The translations under genes and the position numbers were made by a program. Of a stretch of DNA of 64,000 bases, positions 8,481 to 16,367 are shown in pieces. Each line of letters starts with the position of its first letter. Position 1 is the stretch's first letter. Under the pieces are notes generated by a model, which was given only the letters and a program-made list of their open reading frames with translations, had not been told where the DNA came from and made no database searches. Origin of the DNA: Marinobacter lipolyticus (GTDB lineage: Bacteria > Pseudomonadota > Gammaproteobacteria > Pseudomonadales > Oleiphilaceae); assembly GCF_018424605.1 (NCBI RefSeq), contig NZ_QTKT01000013.1, forward strand, positions 1 to 64,000. Direction: 5' to 3'.

Positions 8481-9272
8481 TCACGGTTTCAGAAAGCGGC
8501 GGCAGAGCGCGGCAAAGGTGTCGGCCTTCTCGGCGTGCAACCAGTGACCGGTGCCCTCAATAATCCGCAACTCGGCGGCGGGGAACAGGCGGCGAATCTC
8601 ATCCCGGTGTTTTTCCTGGATATAGGCAGATTCGGCCCCCTTGAGAAACAGCACCGGGCCCTCGAACGGACGCTCTCCCTCGGGCGCCAGCGCCAGCTTC
8701 GGGTAACAGGCTTCAATCACCGGCAGGTTAAGGCGCCAGCGGAACACCTGCCCCCCTTCACGCCGTTCATCGGCGGGCACCCGCTCCAGATTCTTCAACA
8801 GAAACTGGCGAACCTGCGGCATCTCGACATGCTCGGCCAGTGCCTGGTCTGCCTCCTGGCGACTGGTGACGGCGTGCAGGTCGAGTGAGCTGAGCCCCTC
8901 CAGGATGGCATCGTGGCGAGGCTGATAGCTGACCGGCGCAATGTCCGCCACGATCAGCCTGTCGACACGCTCCGGAGCACGCAGGGCCACCTGCATGGCC
9001 GTTTTGCCGCCCATGGAATGGCCGAGAATTGCGGCTTTCTCCAGCCCCCGGGCGTCCATGTAGGCAAGGACATCGTCGGCCATGGCGGGGTAGTCCATGG
9101 TCTCGGTATGGGGAGACGTGCCATGGTTGCGCTGATCCAGGGCGTGCACCTGCCACTCATCCTCCAGGCGCCGGGCAATGCCCCCGAGGTTGTCCTGGGA
9201 CCCGAACAGACCGTGCAAAAGAATCAGCGGCGTGCCTTCGCCGGTAATGCGATGATTCAGCTCAACACTCAT
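8481..9272 (-). CDS. Alpha/beta-hydrolase, YbfF-like esterase
   Basis: A 263-aa cytosolic alpha/beta-hydrolase. The oxyanion-hole motif HGLFGS is at residues 20-25, the nucleophile elbow GHSMGG has Ser86, and the C-terminal GTGHWLHAEKAD supplies catalytic His243. HALDQRNHGTSPH is characteristic of the YbfF family, which hydrolyses short acyl esters and thioesters in vitro. A leftward terminator (9381-9405) lies about 110 bases upstream, so this gene is probably transcribed from its own promoter. It precedes the SMP-30 operon by 81 bases on the same strand. Confidence 0.92.
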   Translation of the reverse strand: MSVELNHRITGEGTPLILLHGLFGSQDNLGGIARRLEDEWQVHALDQRNHGTSPHTETMDYPAMADDVLAYMDARGLEKAAILGHSMGGKTAMQVALRAPERVDRLIVADIAPVSYQPRHDAILEGLSSLDLHAVTSRQEADQALAEHVEMPQVRQFLLKNLERVPADERREGGQVFRWRLNLPVIEACYPKLALAPEGERPFEGPVLFLKGAESAYIQEKHRDEIRRLFPAAELRIIEGTGHWLHAEKADTFAALCRRFLKP

Positions 9273-9380
9273 GGGCTCTTGTCTCCGGAATCAGGGTTGA
9301 TGGCGGTAATCCGACGGATACATTACCACTGCTGGGAAGCGGGGCAAGACCGGGGCAGTCACTGTAGCACCGGCAGGCAC

Positions 9381-9405
9381 AAAAAAACCGGGGAGATCCC
9401 CGGTT
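9381..9405 (-). terminator. Intrinsic terminator of the 30-codon gene
   Basis: A perfect 8-bp stem (AACCGGGG/CCCCGGTT, 9386-9393/9398-9405) with a four-base loop is followed on the minus strand by seven T residues. It starts 27 bases after the stop of the small leftward gene and well before the YbfF-like gene, so it gives the small gene a transcription unit of its own. Confidence 0.9.
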
Positions 9406-9432
9406 CAAGGTCAGCAGCTTACGGTTCGCTGT

Positions 9433-9525
9433 TCAGCAGTAATACATGCTGTTCAGATACTCGGCAAGCGCGGCGCAGTTGCGACGCTCCAGCTCGGTAT
9501 GGGGTACGAAGATTTCACGTTCCAT
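9433..9525 (-). CDS. Free-standing 30-aa protein of unknown function
   Basis: A 30-codon ORF starts with ATG at 9525 and ends with TGA at 9433-9435. Its Shine-Dalgarno is near perfect (AGGAGGTG at 9530-9537, four bases before the ATG), among the strongest in the window. An intrinsic terminator follows 27 bases after the stop. The product starts MEREIFVPHTELERR, is charged and helix-prone in the first half, and ends in the aromatic/cysteine tail YLNSMYYC, with a second Cys at position 17. There is no signal peptide or membrane segment. It is divergent from the AraC gene. I recognise no family. It could be a small regulatory or peptide-precursor protein, or less likely a leader peptide. Confidence 0.6.
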   Translation of the reverse strand: MEREIFVPHTELERRNCAALAEYLNSMYYC

Positions 9526-9672
9526 ATTACACCTCCTCAATGATCACGGACGCATTGCTTCAACCTGATGGGATAATGCTATCGTTATTGACGTGGCAAC
9601 CCTTTGACAGGCTGTCCCACTTGCTTGACATTTTGTACCAGTGATCATGACAGGCTGGTAACAACAGGACCC

Positions 9673-10737
9673 ATGACCGTGAACCCAATGCCGGCTGACG
9701 CCCCTAACACGCCTTTGGTCGCCGCATCCAGCACTCTGGCGCTGGTGCATTACCTCGATCGCCGGGGCGTGCTGAACCGCGATCAGGTCGAACCCATCAT
9801 CGGCACCAGTCTGGAAGCTCTGGCAGACCCGGATCTGCGGCTGCCCGCCGAGCAGCACTACCGCCTCTGGGAATATGCCGAACGCGTCACCGGCGACCCC
9901 GCCGTCGGCCTGCATGCGGGCCAGGTGGTGGACCCCGAACGCATGGGCCTGGTGGGCCACGTGTTCTTCAACTGCGACACCCTCGGGGAAGCGGTTACCC
10001 AGTACGTGCGGCTGCATCGACTGATCAACGAATCGGTTACCCTGAGCTTTCAGCAGACCGGGGACCTGGCCATTCTTGCCTGGCAACCGGACAGCCCGGA
10101 CCTGTATTGCCGCCAGGACATGGACCGGACCCTGGCCGCCGCCCTCAGCCGCACCCGGCACTTCATTCACCCGGCCATTACCGCGCAGTGGGCCGAGATC
10201 GCGCACCCGGAGCCCTCCTACGCGGGGGAATACGCGTCTCTGCTGGGCGGCCCGGTCTCGTTCAACTGCGGTGCCACCCGCCTGGCCTTCAGCAGCCGAC
10301 ATCTGAGCCACCCGATTCCTCACCGCAACCCCTATGTCTATTCCGCGATGCTCAAGCAGGTCAACGGTCTGCTGGCGCGTCTCCAGACCCGGCGCACCTT
10401 CGGCCGGAAGATTCGCCGGCTGATCTCCCGCCAGATGTCCACCGACCGCATTGACGCCGACACGCTGGCACGACAGTGCCACATGAGCCGCCAAACCCTG
10501 TACCGACGCCTTAAGAAAGAAGGCCTCGGCTTCCACGAACTGGTGGAACAGGTGCGCAAGGACAAGGCGTTGCGCTACGTGGCCGCCGATCACTATGCCC
10601 TCGGCGAGATTGCCTTCCTGCTGGGCTTTTCCGAACTCAGCGCATTCAGTCGCGCCTTCAAACGCTGGACCGGAATGGCACCCGCCCAGTATCGTGCCCG
10701 CCACCTTGCCGGCGAATCCGCCCCGACACAGGACTGA
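9673..10737 (+). CDS. AraC-family transcriptional regulator (Arabinose_bd type)
   Basis: A 354-aa regulator with an N-terminal ligand-sensing domain of the Arabinose_bd/OruR type (ALVHYLDRRGVLNRDQVEPI, HAGQVVDPERMGLVGHVFFN). A C-terminal double helix-turn-helix AraC domain follows (LARQCHMSRQTLYRRLKKEG, LGEIAFLLGFSELSAFSRAF). The frame opens at 9604, but the ATG at 9673 with AGGA upstream matches the start of the conserved part. Cardiolipin synthase follows after only two bases, so the two are probably one transcript. It is divergent from the 30-aa gene, which makes that gene a candidate target. Effector unknown. Confidence 0.9.
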   Translation: MTVNPMPADAPNTPLVAASSTLALVHYLDRRGVLNRDQVEPIIGTSLEALADPDLRLPAEQHYRLWEYAERVTGDPAVGLHAGQVVDPERMGLVGHVFFNCDTLGEAVTQYVRLHRLINESVTLSFQQTGDLAILAWQPDSPDLYCRQDMDRTLAAALSRTRHFIHPAITAQWAEIAHPEPSYAGEYASLLGGPVSFNCGATRLAFSSRHLSHPIPHRNPYVYSAMLKQVNGLLARLQTRRTFGRKIRRLISRQMSTDRIDADTLARQCHMSRQTLYRRLKKEGLGFHELVEQVRKDKALRYVAADHYALGEIAFLLGFSELSAFSRAFKRWTGMAPAQYRARHLAGESAPTQD

Positions 10738-10739
10738 CC

Positions 10740-12170
10740 ATGCCCGAACCCACCCTTATCGCCGTTGCTGTTGGTCTGCTGTACGCAACGGCTTTCGCCT
10801 GCATCTATCGCATCCTGCTGTCCTATCGCACGGCCCAGGGTGCCATTGCATGGATCATCGGGCTGTTGGCCCTGCCCTACCTCTCGGTGCCGATGTTTCT
10901 GTTGTTCGGACGCAACCGGTTCGGTGGCTACGTGCGGGCCCGGCGGATGGGCGACGCGGCGCTGACGGAGCTGCTCAACCGCTTCGAGCAACAAGCCACC
11001 TCGATTTCCCACGCCGGCAACGAGCATTTCAGTGATGAGCTGCAGGTGCTGTGCAAACTCGGACGCCAACCGTTCACCAGCAACAACGCCTGCAACCTGC
11101 TCCGGGATGGCGAAGCCACCTTCGATGCGGTGTTCGAGGCCATGGAAAACGCCCGGCGCTACATCCTGCTGGAGTTCTACATCGTGCGCTCCGATAAGGT
11201 CGGGCAGCGCATCAAGTCCATTCTCAAGCGCAAGCTCGCTGAGGGCGTCGAGGTGTGGTTCCTGTACGACGACATCGGCAGCGTCGGGCTGCCCCGCACC
11301 TACCTGCGGGAACTGGCCAGCGCCGGCGCGAAGGTGGCGTCCTTTGGTGATGGCAACATCCGCCGCCGCCGTTTCCAGATCAATTTCCGCAACCACCGCA
11401 AACTGCTGGTGTGCGACGGCCACACCGGCTTCGTCGGCGGCATCAACCTCGGCGACGAATACCTGGGCACCGCAATGGATCAGGAGCCCTGGCGCGACAC
11501 CCACTGTCAGATTTCCGGCCCGGCGGTGATCGGCCTGCAGCTGGCCTGGCTGGAAGACTGGAACTGGGCCAGCAGTGAATTCCCGGACCTGAACTGGCAA
11601 CCCGACCTGCCGGTCCCGGGTGATGAGGAAGTATTGATTCTGCCCACTGGCCCGGCGGACACCTACGAGACCTGTGCACTGTTCTTTCTGAATTGCATCA
11701 ACAACGCCCGCACCCGTATCTGGATTGCCTCGCCGTACTTCGTGCCGGATTTCCAGATCATGAACGCCCTGCAGCTGGCGGCGTTGCGGGGCGTCGACGT
11801 GCGGATAATCATTCCCGAAAAATCCGACAGCTGGCTGATCAAGATCGCGGCCTACTCCTACCTTGTGCAGGCGTGCCAGGCCGGCGTCGGCATCTACCGC
11901 TACCAGCCGGGCTTCATGCACCAGAAAGTGATTCTGGTGGATAACCGTTATGCCGCTGTGGGCACCGCCAATCTCGACAACCGGTCGATGCGACTGAACT
12001 TTGAAATCACCGCCATTAACACCGCCGGGACATTCGTGTCCGCGGTTGAGTCCATGCTTGAGGAAGACCTTGCCAGCACCCGCCTGATGACCGAACGGGA
12101 TTACCGGGACCGGTCGCTGGCTTTCCGCCTGGGGTGCCGCGCCGTGCGCCTGCTGGCCCCTCTGCTCTGA
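10740..12170 (+). CDS. cls: Cardiolipin synthase (phospholipase D family)
   Basis: A 476-aa membrane enzyme that joins two phosphatidylglycerol molecules into cardiolipin and glycerol. Two N-terminal membrane segments (residues about 5-25 and 37-58) precede a duplicated PLD domain. The two HKD motifs are complete: His219-Lys221-Asp226 (NHRKLLVCDG) and His394-Lys396-Asp401 (MHQKVILVDN). Length and layout match bacterial ClsA-type synthases. AGGA from the end of the AraC gene serves as Shine-Dalgarno. The gene is apparently co-transcribed with that regulator, which is unusual and suggests regulated membrane-lipid composition. Confidence 0.94.
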   Translation: MPEPTLIAVAVGLLYATAFACIYRILLSYRTAQGAIAWIIGLLALPYLSVPMFLLFGRNRFGGYVRARRMGDAALTELLNRFEQQATSISHAGNEHFSDELQVLCKLGRQPFTSNNACNLLRDGEATFDAVFEAMENARRYILLEFYIVRSDKVGQRIKSILKRKLAEGVEVWFLYDDIGSVGLPRTYLRELASAGAKVASFGDGNIRRRRFQINFRNHRKLLVCDGHTGFVGGINLGDEYLGTAMDQEPWRDTHCQISGPAVIGLQLAWLEDWNWASSEFPDLNWQPDLPVPGDEEVLILPTGPADTYETCALFFLNCINNARTRIWIASPYFVPDFQIMNALQLAALRGVDVRIIIPEKSDSWLIKIAAYSYLVQACQAGVGIYRYQPGFMHQKVILVDNRYAAVGTANLDNRSMRLNFEITAINTAGTFVSAVESMLEEDLASTRLMTERDYRDRSLAFRLGCRAVRLLAPLL

Positions 12171-12259
12171 GCAACCCCGGCCCCGGGCGTTTTCCCGATG
12201 GCGATAATGTGAGAGTATTCCCGGAACCCCGGCCCGCCATGCAGTAACGAAGCAGAACC

Positions 12260-12949
12260 ATGACCACATTCAAGCCCCGAGAAACGCTGACCGAACAGGT
12301 TGCGCGCCACATCGAAAACCTTATCGCCTTTGGCCAGTTACGCTCCGGTGAGCGCATCTACGAAAGCGCCATGGCCAAGCAGATGGACGTCAGCCACGGC
12401 TCGATCCGCGAAGGACTGCTGTTGCTGGAGAAGCGTCACCTGGTGCGCAACGTGCCTCGTAAAGGGGCTTTCGTGACACCCCTGGACGAGCACTTTGTAC
12501 GCAGCCTGTACGAGATTCTGGAGTTGTACCTGACGCACACCGGCCGGAAGCTGGCACGCCAGTGGCAGCCCGACGACATGGCCAGGCTTGAATCGCTGTT
12601 CGGGCGCATGAAGGACTGTTATCAGCGCAATGAGCTGATGGGGTTTCTGGAACTCGGGATCGAGTACACCCAGGCCTCTCTCGCCTACGCTGACAACTAC
12701 TTTATTGTGTCGGCGATCGGTGACCTGTGGCCGTCGGCCCGGCGTTGCGCCTTCGTGGCCTTCCAGAGTGGCGGTAACCAGGTGCTTGAGGACAATCTGG
12801 CGCACATGGACGAATCGATTCAGGCCATCAAGGAGCGCGACGAAGACCATCTTGCCATGATCCTCAAGCGCTTCGCTGACCAGCAGTGCCAACAGGTACT
12901 CTCCGCACTGGCCCGGAGCCAGGGCCAGCGCAGCGGTTCAGTAGAATAG
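12260..12949 (+). CDS. GntR-family regulator (FadR/FCD-like)
   Basis: A 229-aa transcription factor. The winged-helix GntR DNA-binding domain spans residues 1-75 (LTEQVARHIENLIAFGQLRS, SHGSIREGLLLLEKRHLV). An all-helical C-terminal effector domain resembling FCD follows (YEILELYLTHTGRKLARQW). The acidic/His metal or ligand residues of typical FCD domains are not obvious, so the ligand class is unclear. The gene stands alone, and its last 12 bases overlap the end of the convergent patatin gene. Target genes are not apparent from the context. Confidence 0.88.
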   Translation: MTTFKPRETLTEQVARHIENLIAFGQLRSGERIYESAMAKQMDVSHGSIREGLLLLEKRHLVRNVPRKGAFVTPLDEHFVRSLYEILELYLTHTGRKLARQWQPDDMARLESLFGRMKDCYQRNELMGFLELGIEYTQASLAYADNYFIVSAIGDLWPSARRCAFVAFQSGGNQVLEDNLAHMDESIQAIKERDEDHLAMILKRFADQQCQQVLSALARSQGQRSGSVE

Positions 12950-15157
12950 CTGGGTAAACGAAAAGCCGATATTCAGGTACGCGGTCCAGTTGTCTTCGTT
13001 GTTGTAGGCGGTGGCCAGCTGCACCGGCCCCAGGAAAGTATCCACGCCGGCGAACACACTCCAGGAACGCACCGTGTTGTTCCAGCTGGCATCCTCGAAA
13101 GACGGCCAGGCATTACCGGTCTCGAAGCCGGCGCCGGCAAACCAGGGCACGAACGGGCCCCCGAACTCCTGACTGGCAAACACCGAGGCCATGGCGGCAT
13201 TGGCGCCGGTGATCTCGCCCGGCGCATAGGCGGAAAGCCGGCGGAAGCCACCGAGCCGGATGGCGTTCTCGATACCCGGTTCGCCGCGGGTGACCACGTG
13301 GGCGTACAACAGCCCGGTCACCGTGAAGTCCCGCCAGCTGCCGGTACCCAGCCCCATGCCGGTGACCGCATCGAACCGCCGGTCGGAACCCAGCCCTTCC
13401 CGTTCTAACTGCCCACGCAGGCCGGCAAAGCCACCGGACTGGGGATTAAAGATATCGTCCAGCGAGTCGTGCACCAGTTGCAGGCTCAACCCGCCCTGAT
13501 GGATCGCCCCGGAGGGCGCCACCGATTCTCCGACCTGCTCATCCACCGTGGCGAAACCACGGTAATAGCCCAGCCGCACATCGCCGTTGCCTCCCAGTTC
13601 CATGCCCAGCGCCAGATCCAACTGGCGGAAGGTGACGTCTACCTCGGCACTGCGCTCGCCGTCGTCATCAAACACCGTGAAGCTGTCCCGGGTGTATTCC
13701 GCGCCGCTAATGAGAAAGCGCTGGTAACCGTAATCCAGCGGCTGGAACCATTGCGTGCGAACATAGGGCTCGGTGCCCAGCTGAAGACCGGTCTGCCACT
13801 CGCCCCCGAGGGCGTTGAGCTCGGTCATGCGCACCGCCGCACCCACATTGAAGCGGGTTTCACTGTCAAAGTTGTCTTCGTAGTTCAACCCGAACGACAG
13901 GTAATTGGGCCCCCAGGACTTCTCCTGCACCTGCACCGTCAGGACCGTTCCCTGATCTGACGGCGACTGGGAATAAGACACCGTTTCGTAGTAGCCGAGC
14001 CCGTAGATGCGCTTGAGATCTTCCTCGAGAACCTCCACATCCAGCTCCTCACCAACCTGCTGGCGAATCCGCGACCGCAGGAATTCCCCCGCCAGCCGGG
14101 AGTCCTGCTCAACGCGGATATGAGCGATCCTGCCCGGTGAATAGGCGCTGGCGTCGACACGGGCACGGAACTGTTGCCAGCGCGACTCGTCAACGCCCAG
14201 GTGACGAAGCTCGCCCGCAAGATTCCGGGCAGAGGTGGCGCCCAGCTCAAACAGGATCGGGGCCTCGTAAAAGTCGGCGGACGAACGGCCCTCAAGATCC
14301 GGACGGATCAGCACGTCACTCTCCTGCAGCCGGTCGAGTTGATACTCGGTGTTCATCCGCGTCATCAGGGTGGTGAGCTGCCCCACCACCGAGAGCGCTT
14401 CCTGCAGGTCTTCGGCTTTCAGCAAAGGATCGGTGATGTCCACCGCGATCACCACATCGGCCCCCATCTCCCGCGCGACCGTTACCGGCAGGTTGTTGGC
14501 GATGCCGCCATCGATCAGCAACCGGCCATCCCGCTCCACCGGCGCGTATACGCCCGGGATGCTCATACTGGCGCGGATGGCCTCGGACAGATTACCGTCA
14601 CTGAGCACCACCTGCTCACCGGTCTCCAGATCGGTGGCAACCGCGCGAAAGGGAATCGCCAGGTCGTCGAAATCTTCCACCAGCGCCGCACTGCGGGTCA
14701 GTTCGTTCAGGATAAAACCCAGGTTCTGGCCAGCGATGATGCCGCCCCCCAGCTGCAGGCCACCCGCGCGAACCCCGATACCGGGCACCACCGGAAAGCG
14801 CCAGTCCTCCTGTTTTCGTCGCACCGGTTTGTAGGCGCGGCCGGGATCGTCCTGGAAGCTGGAGATCCAGTCCAGCTCGATGAAGCGCTGTTCAATTTCA
14901 CTTACCGGCATACCGGTTGCGTACAGCGCCCCCACCGCCGACCCGGCACTGGTGCCGACAACCAGATCCACCGGGATACGCATCTCCTCAAGCACCCGCA
15001 ACACCCCAACATGGGCCATACCCTTGGCGCCACCGCCACTGAGCACAAGGCCTACGGTGGGGCGCTCCTCGAATGGCCGGTCATCGGCGGGAGCAGCAAT
15101 AACCGAAGGCGTCAGTAACGGGACAACACCCGCCAACAGCAACACGAGTCTGAGCAA
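12938..15157 (-). CDS. PlpD-type patatin phospholipase with POTRA and outer-membrane barrel
   Basis: A 739-aa predicted type Vd autotransporter. The signal peptide (residues 1-22) is followed by a patatin lipase domain. It has the oxyanion loop GGGAKG (41-46), nucleophile GTSAG (Ser70) and the second dyad residue in DGG (Asp216). A POTRA-like segment comes next (about residues 335-410, with LRSRIRQQVGEELDVEVLEE). The last 330 residues are a BamA/FhaC-like beta-barrel ending in FSFTQLFY, with the terminal aromatic typical of outer-membrane proteins. Relatives such as P. aeruginosa PlpD are phospholipase A1 enzymes. The start is TTG at 15157 with AGGA eight bases upstream. It lies 21 bases after the preceding 200-aa gene, so probably one operon. 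Confidence 0.9.
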   Translation of the reverse strand: MLRLVLLLAGVVPLLTPSVIAAPADDRPFEERPTVGLVLSGGGAKGMAHVGVLRVLEEMRIPVDLVVGTSAGSAVGALYATGMPVSEIEQRFIELDWISSFQDDPGRAYKPVRRKQEDWRFPVVPGIGVRAGGLQLGGGIIAGQNLGFILNELTRSAALVEDFDDLAIPFRAVATDLETGEQVVLSDGNLSEAIRASMSIPGVYAPVERDGRLLIDGGIANNLPVTVAREMGADVVIAVDITDPLLKAEDLQEALSVVGQLTTLMTRMNTEYQLDRLQESDVLIRPDLEGRSSADFYEAPILFELGATSARNLAGELRHLGVDESRWQQFRARVDASAYSPGRIAHIRVEQDSRLAGEFLRSRIRQQVGEELDVEVLEEDLKRIYGLGYYETVSYSQSPSDQGTVLTVQVQEKSWGPNYLSFGLNYEDNFDSETRFNVGAAVRMTELNALGGEWQTGLQLGTEPYVRTQWFQPLDYGYQRFLISGAEYTRDSFTVFDDDGERSAEVDVTFRQLDLALGMELGGNGDVRLGYYRGFATVDEQVGESVAPSGAIHQGGLSLQLVHDSLDDIFNPQSGGFAGLRGQLEREGLGSDRRFDAVTGMGLGTGSWRDFTVTGLLYAHVVTRGEPGIENAIRLGGFRRLSAYAPGEITGANAAMASVFASQEFGGPFVPWFAGAGFETGNAWPSFEDASWNNTVRSWSVFAGVDTFLGPVQLATAYNNEDNWTAYLNIGFSFTQLFY

Positions 15158-15178
15158 AGGAGAGATCCTGCCGTTACG

Positions 15179-15781
15179 TTACGACTCACCACGGACGTCA
15201 TCGTCCGCCAGTGACAGATGGGAGACATCGGGGACCACCGGCGGCGGCACATCACGTTCCACGCCCAGGTCGGTACCCGCAGGCGCGAGTGTCCATTCGT
15301 CCAGATGCTGGAACATGGGCGCCTGGACTTCCTGGTGTTCGGCCAGGGTCACCCCGACCGGATCCAGCGACAGCCCGGAGCCCGCCAGGATTGCATCCAC
15401 CTTTTCTCCGGCCACCGGCAGGCGCTCTCCTGGCTCTGCCTCCGGTGAACGGGCCGATTGACCGCTGCTGGCCGGTTGCGGTGAGGCAGCGGCACGGGGC
15501 GGCTCCGCCTGGCCCGCAGTTTGCGATGCAGACGGTGGCGCAGCGGCCCGTTCAGCATCCGCCATCACCTGCACATACGCCACCATACCGTGGCGCGCCA
15601 GCACCGCACGGTATTTCTCGGCCTGATCCTCTTCGAGTTTGTTGCGGATAACCACCGGCTGACCACTGAACATGCGCTCAATCTGCGCGGCGTTGGCCTT
15701 GAACAGCGTTCGTGCATTGGTGCGAGCAACTTCAGGATCGGTTCCCGGCGCGCATTCGCCCTTGAAGACAAGCTGGAACAT
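15179..15781 (-). CDS. Uncharacterised 200-aa protein with conserved N-terminal domain
   Basis: Residues 1-75 (MFQLVFKGECAPGTDPEVA, ANAAQIERMFSGQPVVIRNK, EEDQAEKYRAVLARHGMVAY) look like a compact alpha/beta domain seen at the N-terminus of several Pseudomonas-type membrane proteins, where it has no assigned function. Residues 76-125 are a low-complexity Ala/Pro/Ser/Gln linker, and the acidic C-terminal part has no recognisable domain. There is no signal peptide or membrane helix. AGAGG precedes the ATG. It lies just upstream of the patatin autotransporter gene on the same strand, so the two may be co-expressed. Confidence 0.75.
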   Translation of the reverse strand: MFQLVFKGECAPGTDPEVARTNARTLFKANAAQIERMFSGQPVVIRNKLEEDQAEKYRAVLARHGMVAYVQVMADAERAAAPPSASQTAGQAEPPRAAASPQPASSGQSARSPEAEPGERLPVAGEKVDAILAGSGLSLDPVGVTLAEHQEVQAPMFQHLDEWTLAPAGTDLGVERDVPPPVVPDVSHLSLADDDVRGES

Positions 15782-15939
15782 GGGACTGCCTCTTACTGAA
15801 TCGGTCGTTGTTCATGATAGTTGATCCGGCATGACCGGGGAAACCTGCGGCACGCTGCACATTTTTTACACAAACTGCAAACAATTGAAAAATTCGCGAT
15901 TCAGGCCACGCAAACTCCCCCACACTCTGCAATAATCCC

Positions 15940-15966
15940 TGTAACGCTAGGTTACATTCGGTTACA
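15940..15966. promoter_or_regulatory. Candidate operator: palindrome TGTAAC-N5-GTTACA plus a third half-site
   Basis: In the divergent gap between the 200-aa gene and the secreted 120-aa gene lies the perfect palindrome TGTAAC-gctag-GTTACA. A further GTTACA copy starts exactly ten bases after the second half-site. Half-sites one helical turn apart are typical of cooperative repressor or activator binding. They lie 33-59 bases before the ATG of the rightward gene, where they would overlap or adjoin its promoter. No known regulator consensus was matched with confidence. Confidence 0.4.
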
Positions 15967-15998
15967 CAGAGTATTCAAAGCTCCAGGGAGCGGCCTTC

Positions 15999-16361
15999 AT
16001 GCCTGCACGATCCACATCATTCGCCTTCGCTTTGCTGTCAACGCTGGCCGCCTCGGCCGCGCAGGCGGAAAATCTGGACGTGCTGATGAGCCAGGTGTTC
16101 AATAACGGCCAGGCCACCTACATTGGCTATGAAAGCGTCGAGCGCGAGGACATTCCCGCGTCGTCGCTGGTTGATCGCAAATACCTGATCGTCGACTTCC
16201 GTTTTCAATCGCAGCCGCCGGAAGAGCAGCTTCAGGCCAGCGTTCACAAAGTGTGCATGACGCTGCTGAAGAACCGCGACCTGATCCGCACGCTCTCCGA
16301 TTCCGGCTACGACATGGTTTCCGTGGCGTTTGATCGCCGGTCCCAGTTCGATTGCCTGTAA
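15999..16361 (+). CDS. Small secreted protein of unknown function
   Basis: A 120-aa protein with a signal peptide (TSFAFALLSTLAASAAQA, cleavage predicted before ENLD near residue 24). The mature part is about 97 residues with two cysteines (VHKVCMTLL and the last-but-one residue in QFDCL), which could form a disulfide in the periplasm. Motifs include YIGYESVEREDIPASS and YDMVSVAFDRRSQ. I recognise no family. AGGGAG precedes the ATG. A palindromic candidate operator lies directly upstream. The gene ends seven bases before the end of the convergent sensor kinase gene. Confidence 0.8.
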   Translation: MPARSTSFAFALLSTLAASAAQAENLDVLMSQVFNNGQATYIGYESVEREDIPASSLVDRKYLIVDFRFQSQPPEEQLQASVHKVCMTLLKNRDLIRTLSDSGYDMVSVAFDRRSQFDCL

Positions 16362-16367
16362 CCGCTG

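Noticed and set aside
9433..9525. 30-aa gene as PqqA or a known leader peptide
   Set aside because: It lacks the Glu-x-x-x-Tyr core of PqqA, has no pqq or radical-SAM genes near, and shows no run of a single amino-acid codon that would suggest an attenuation leader.
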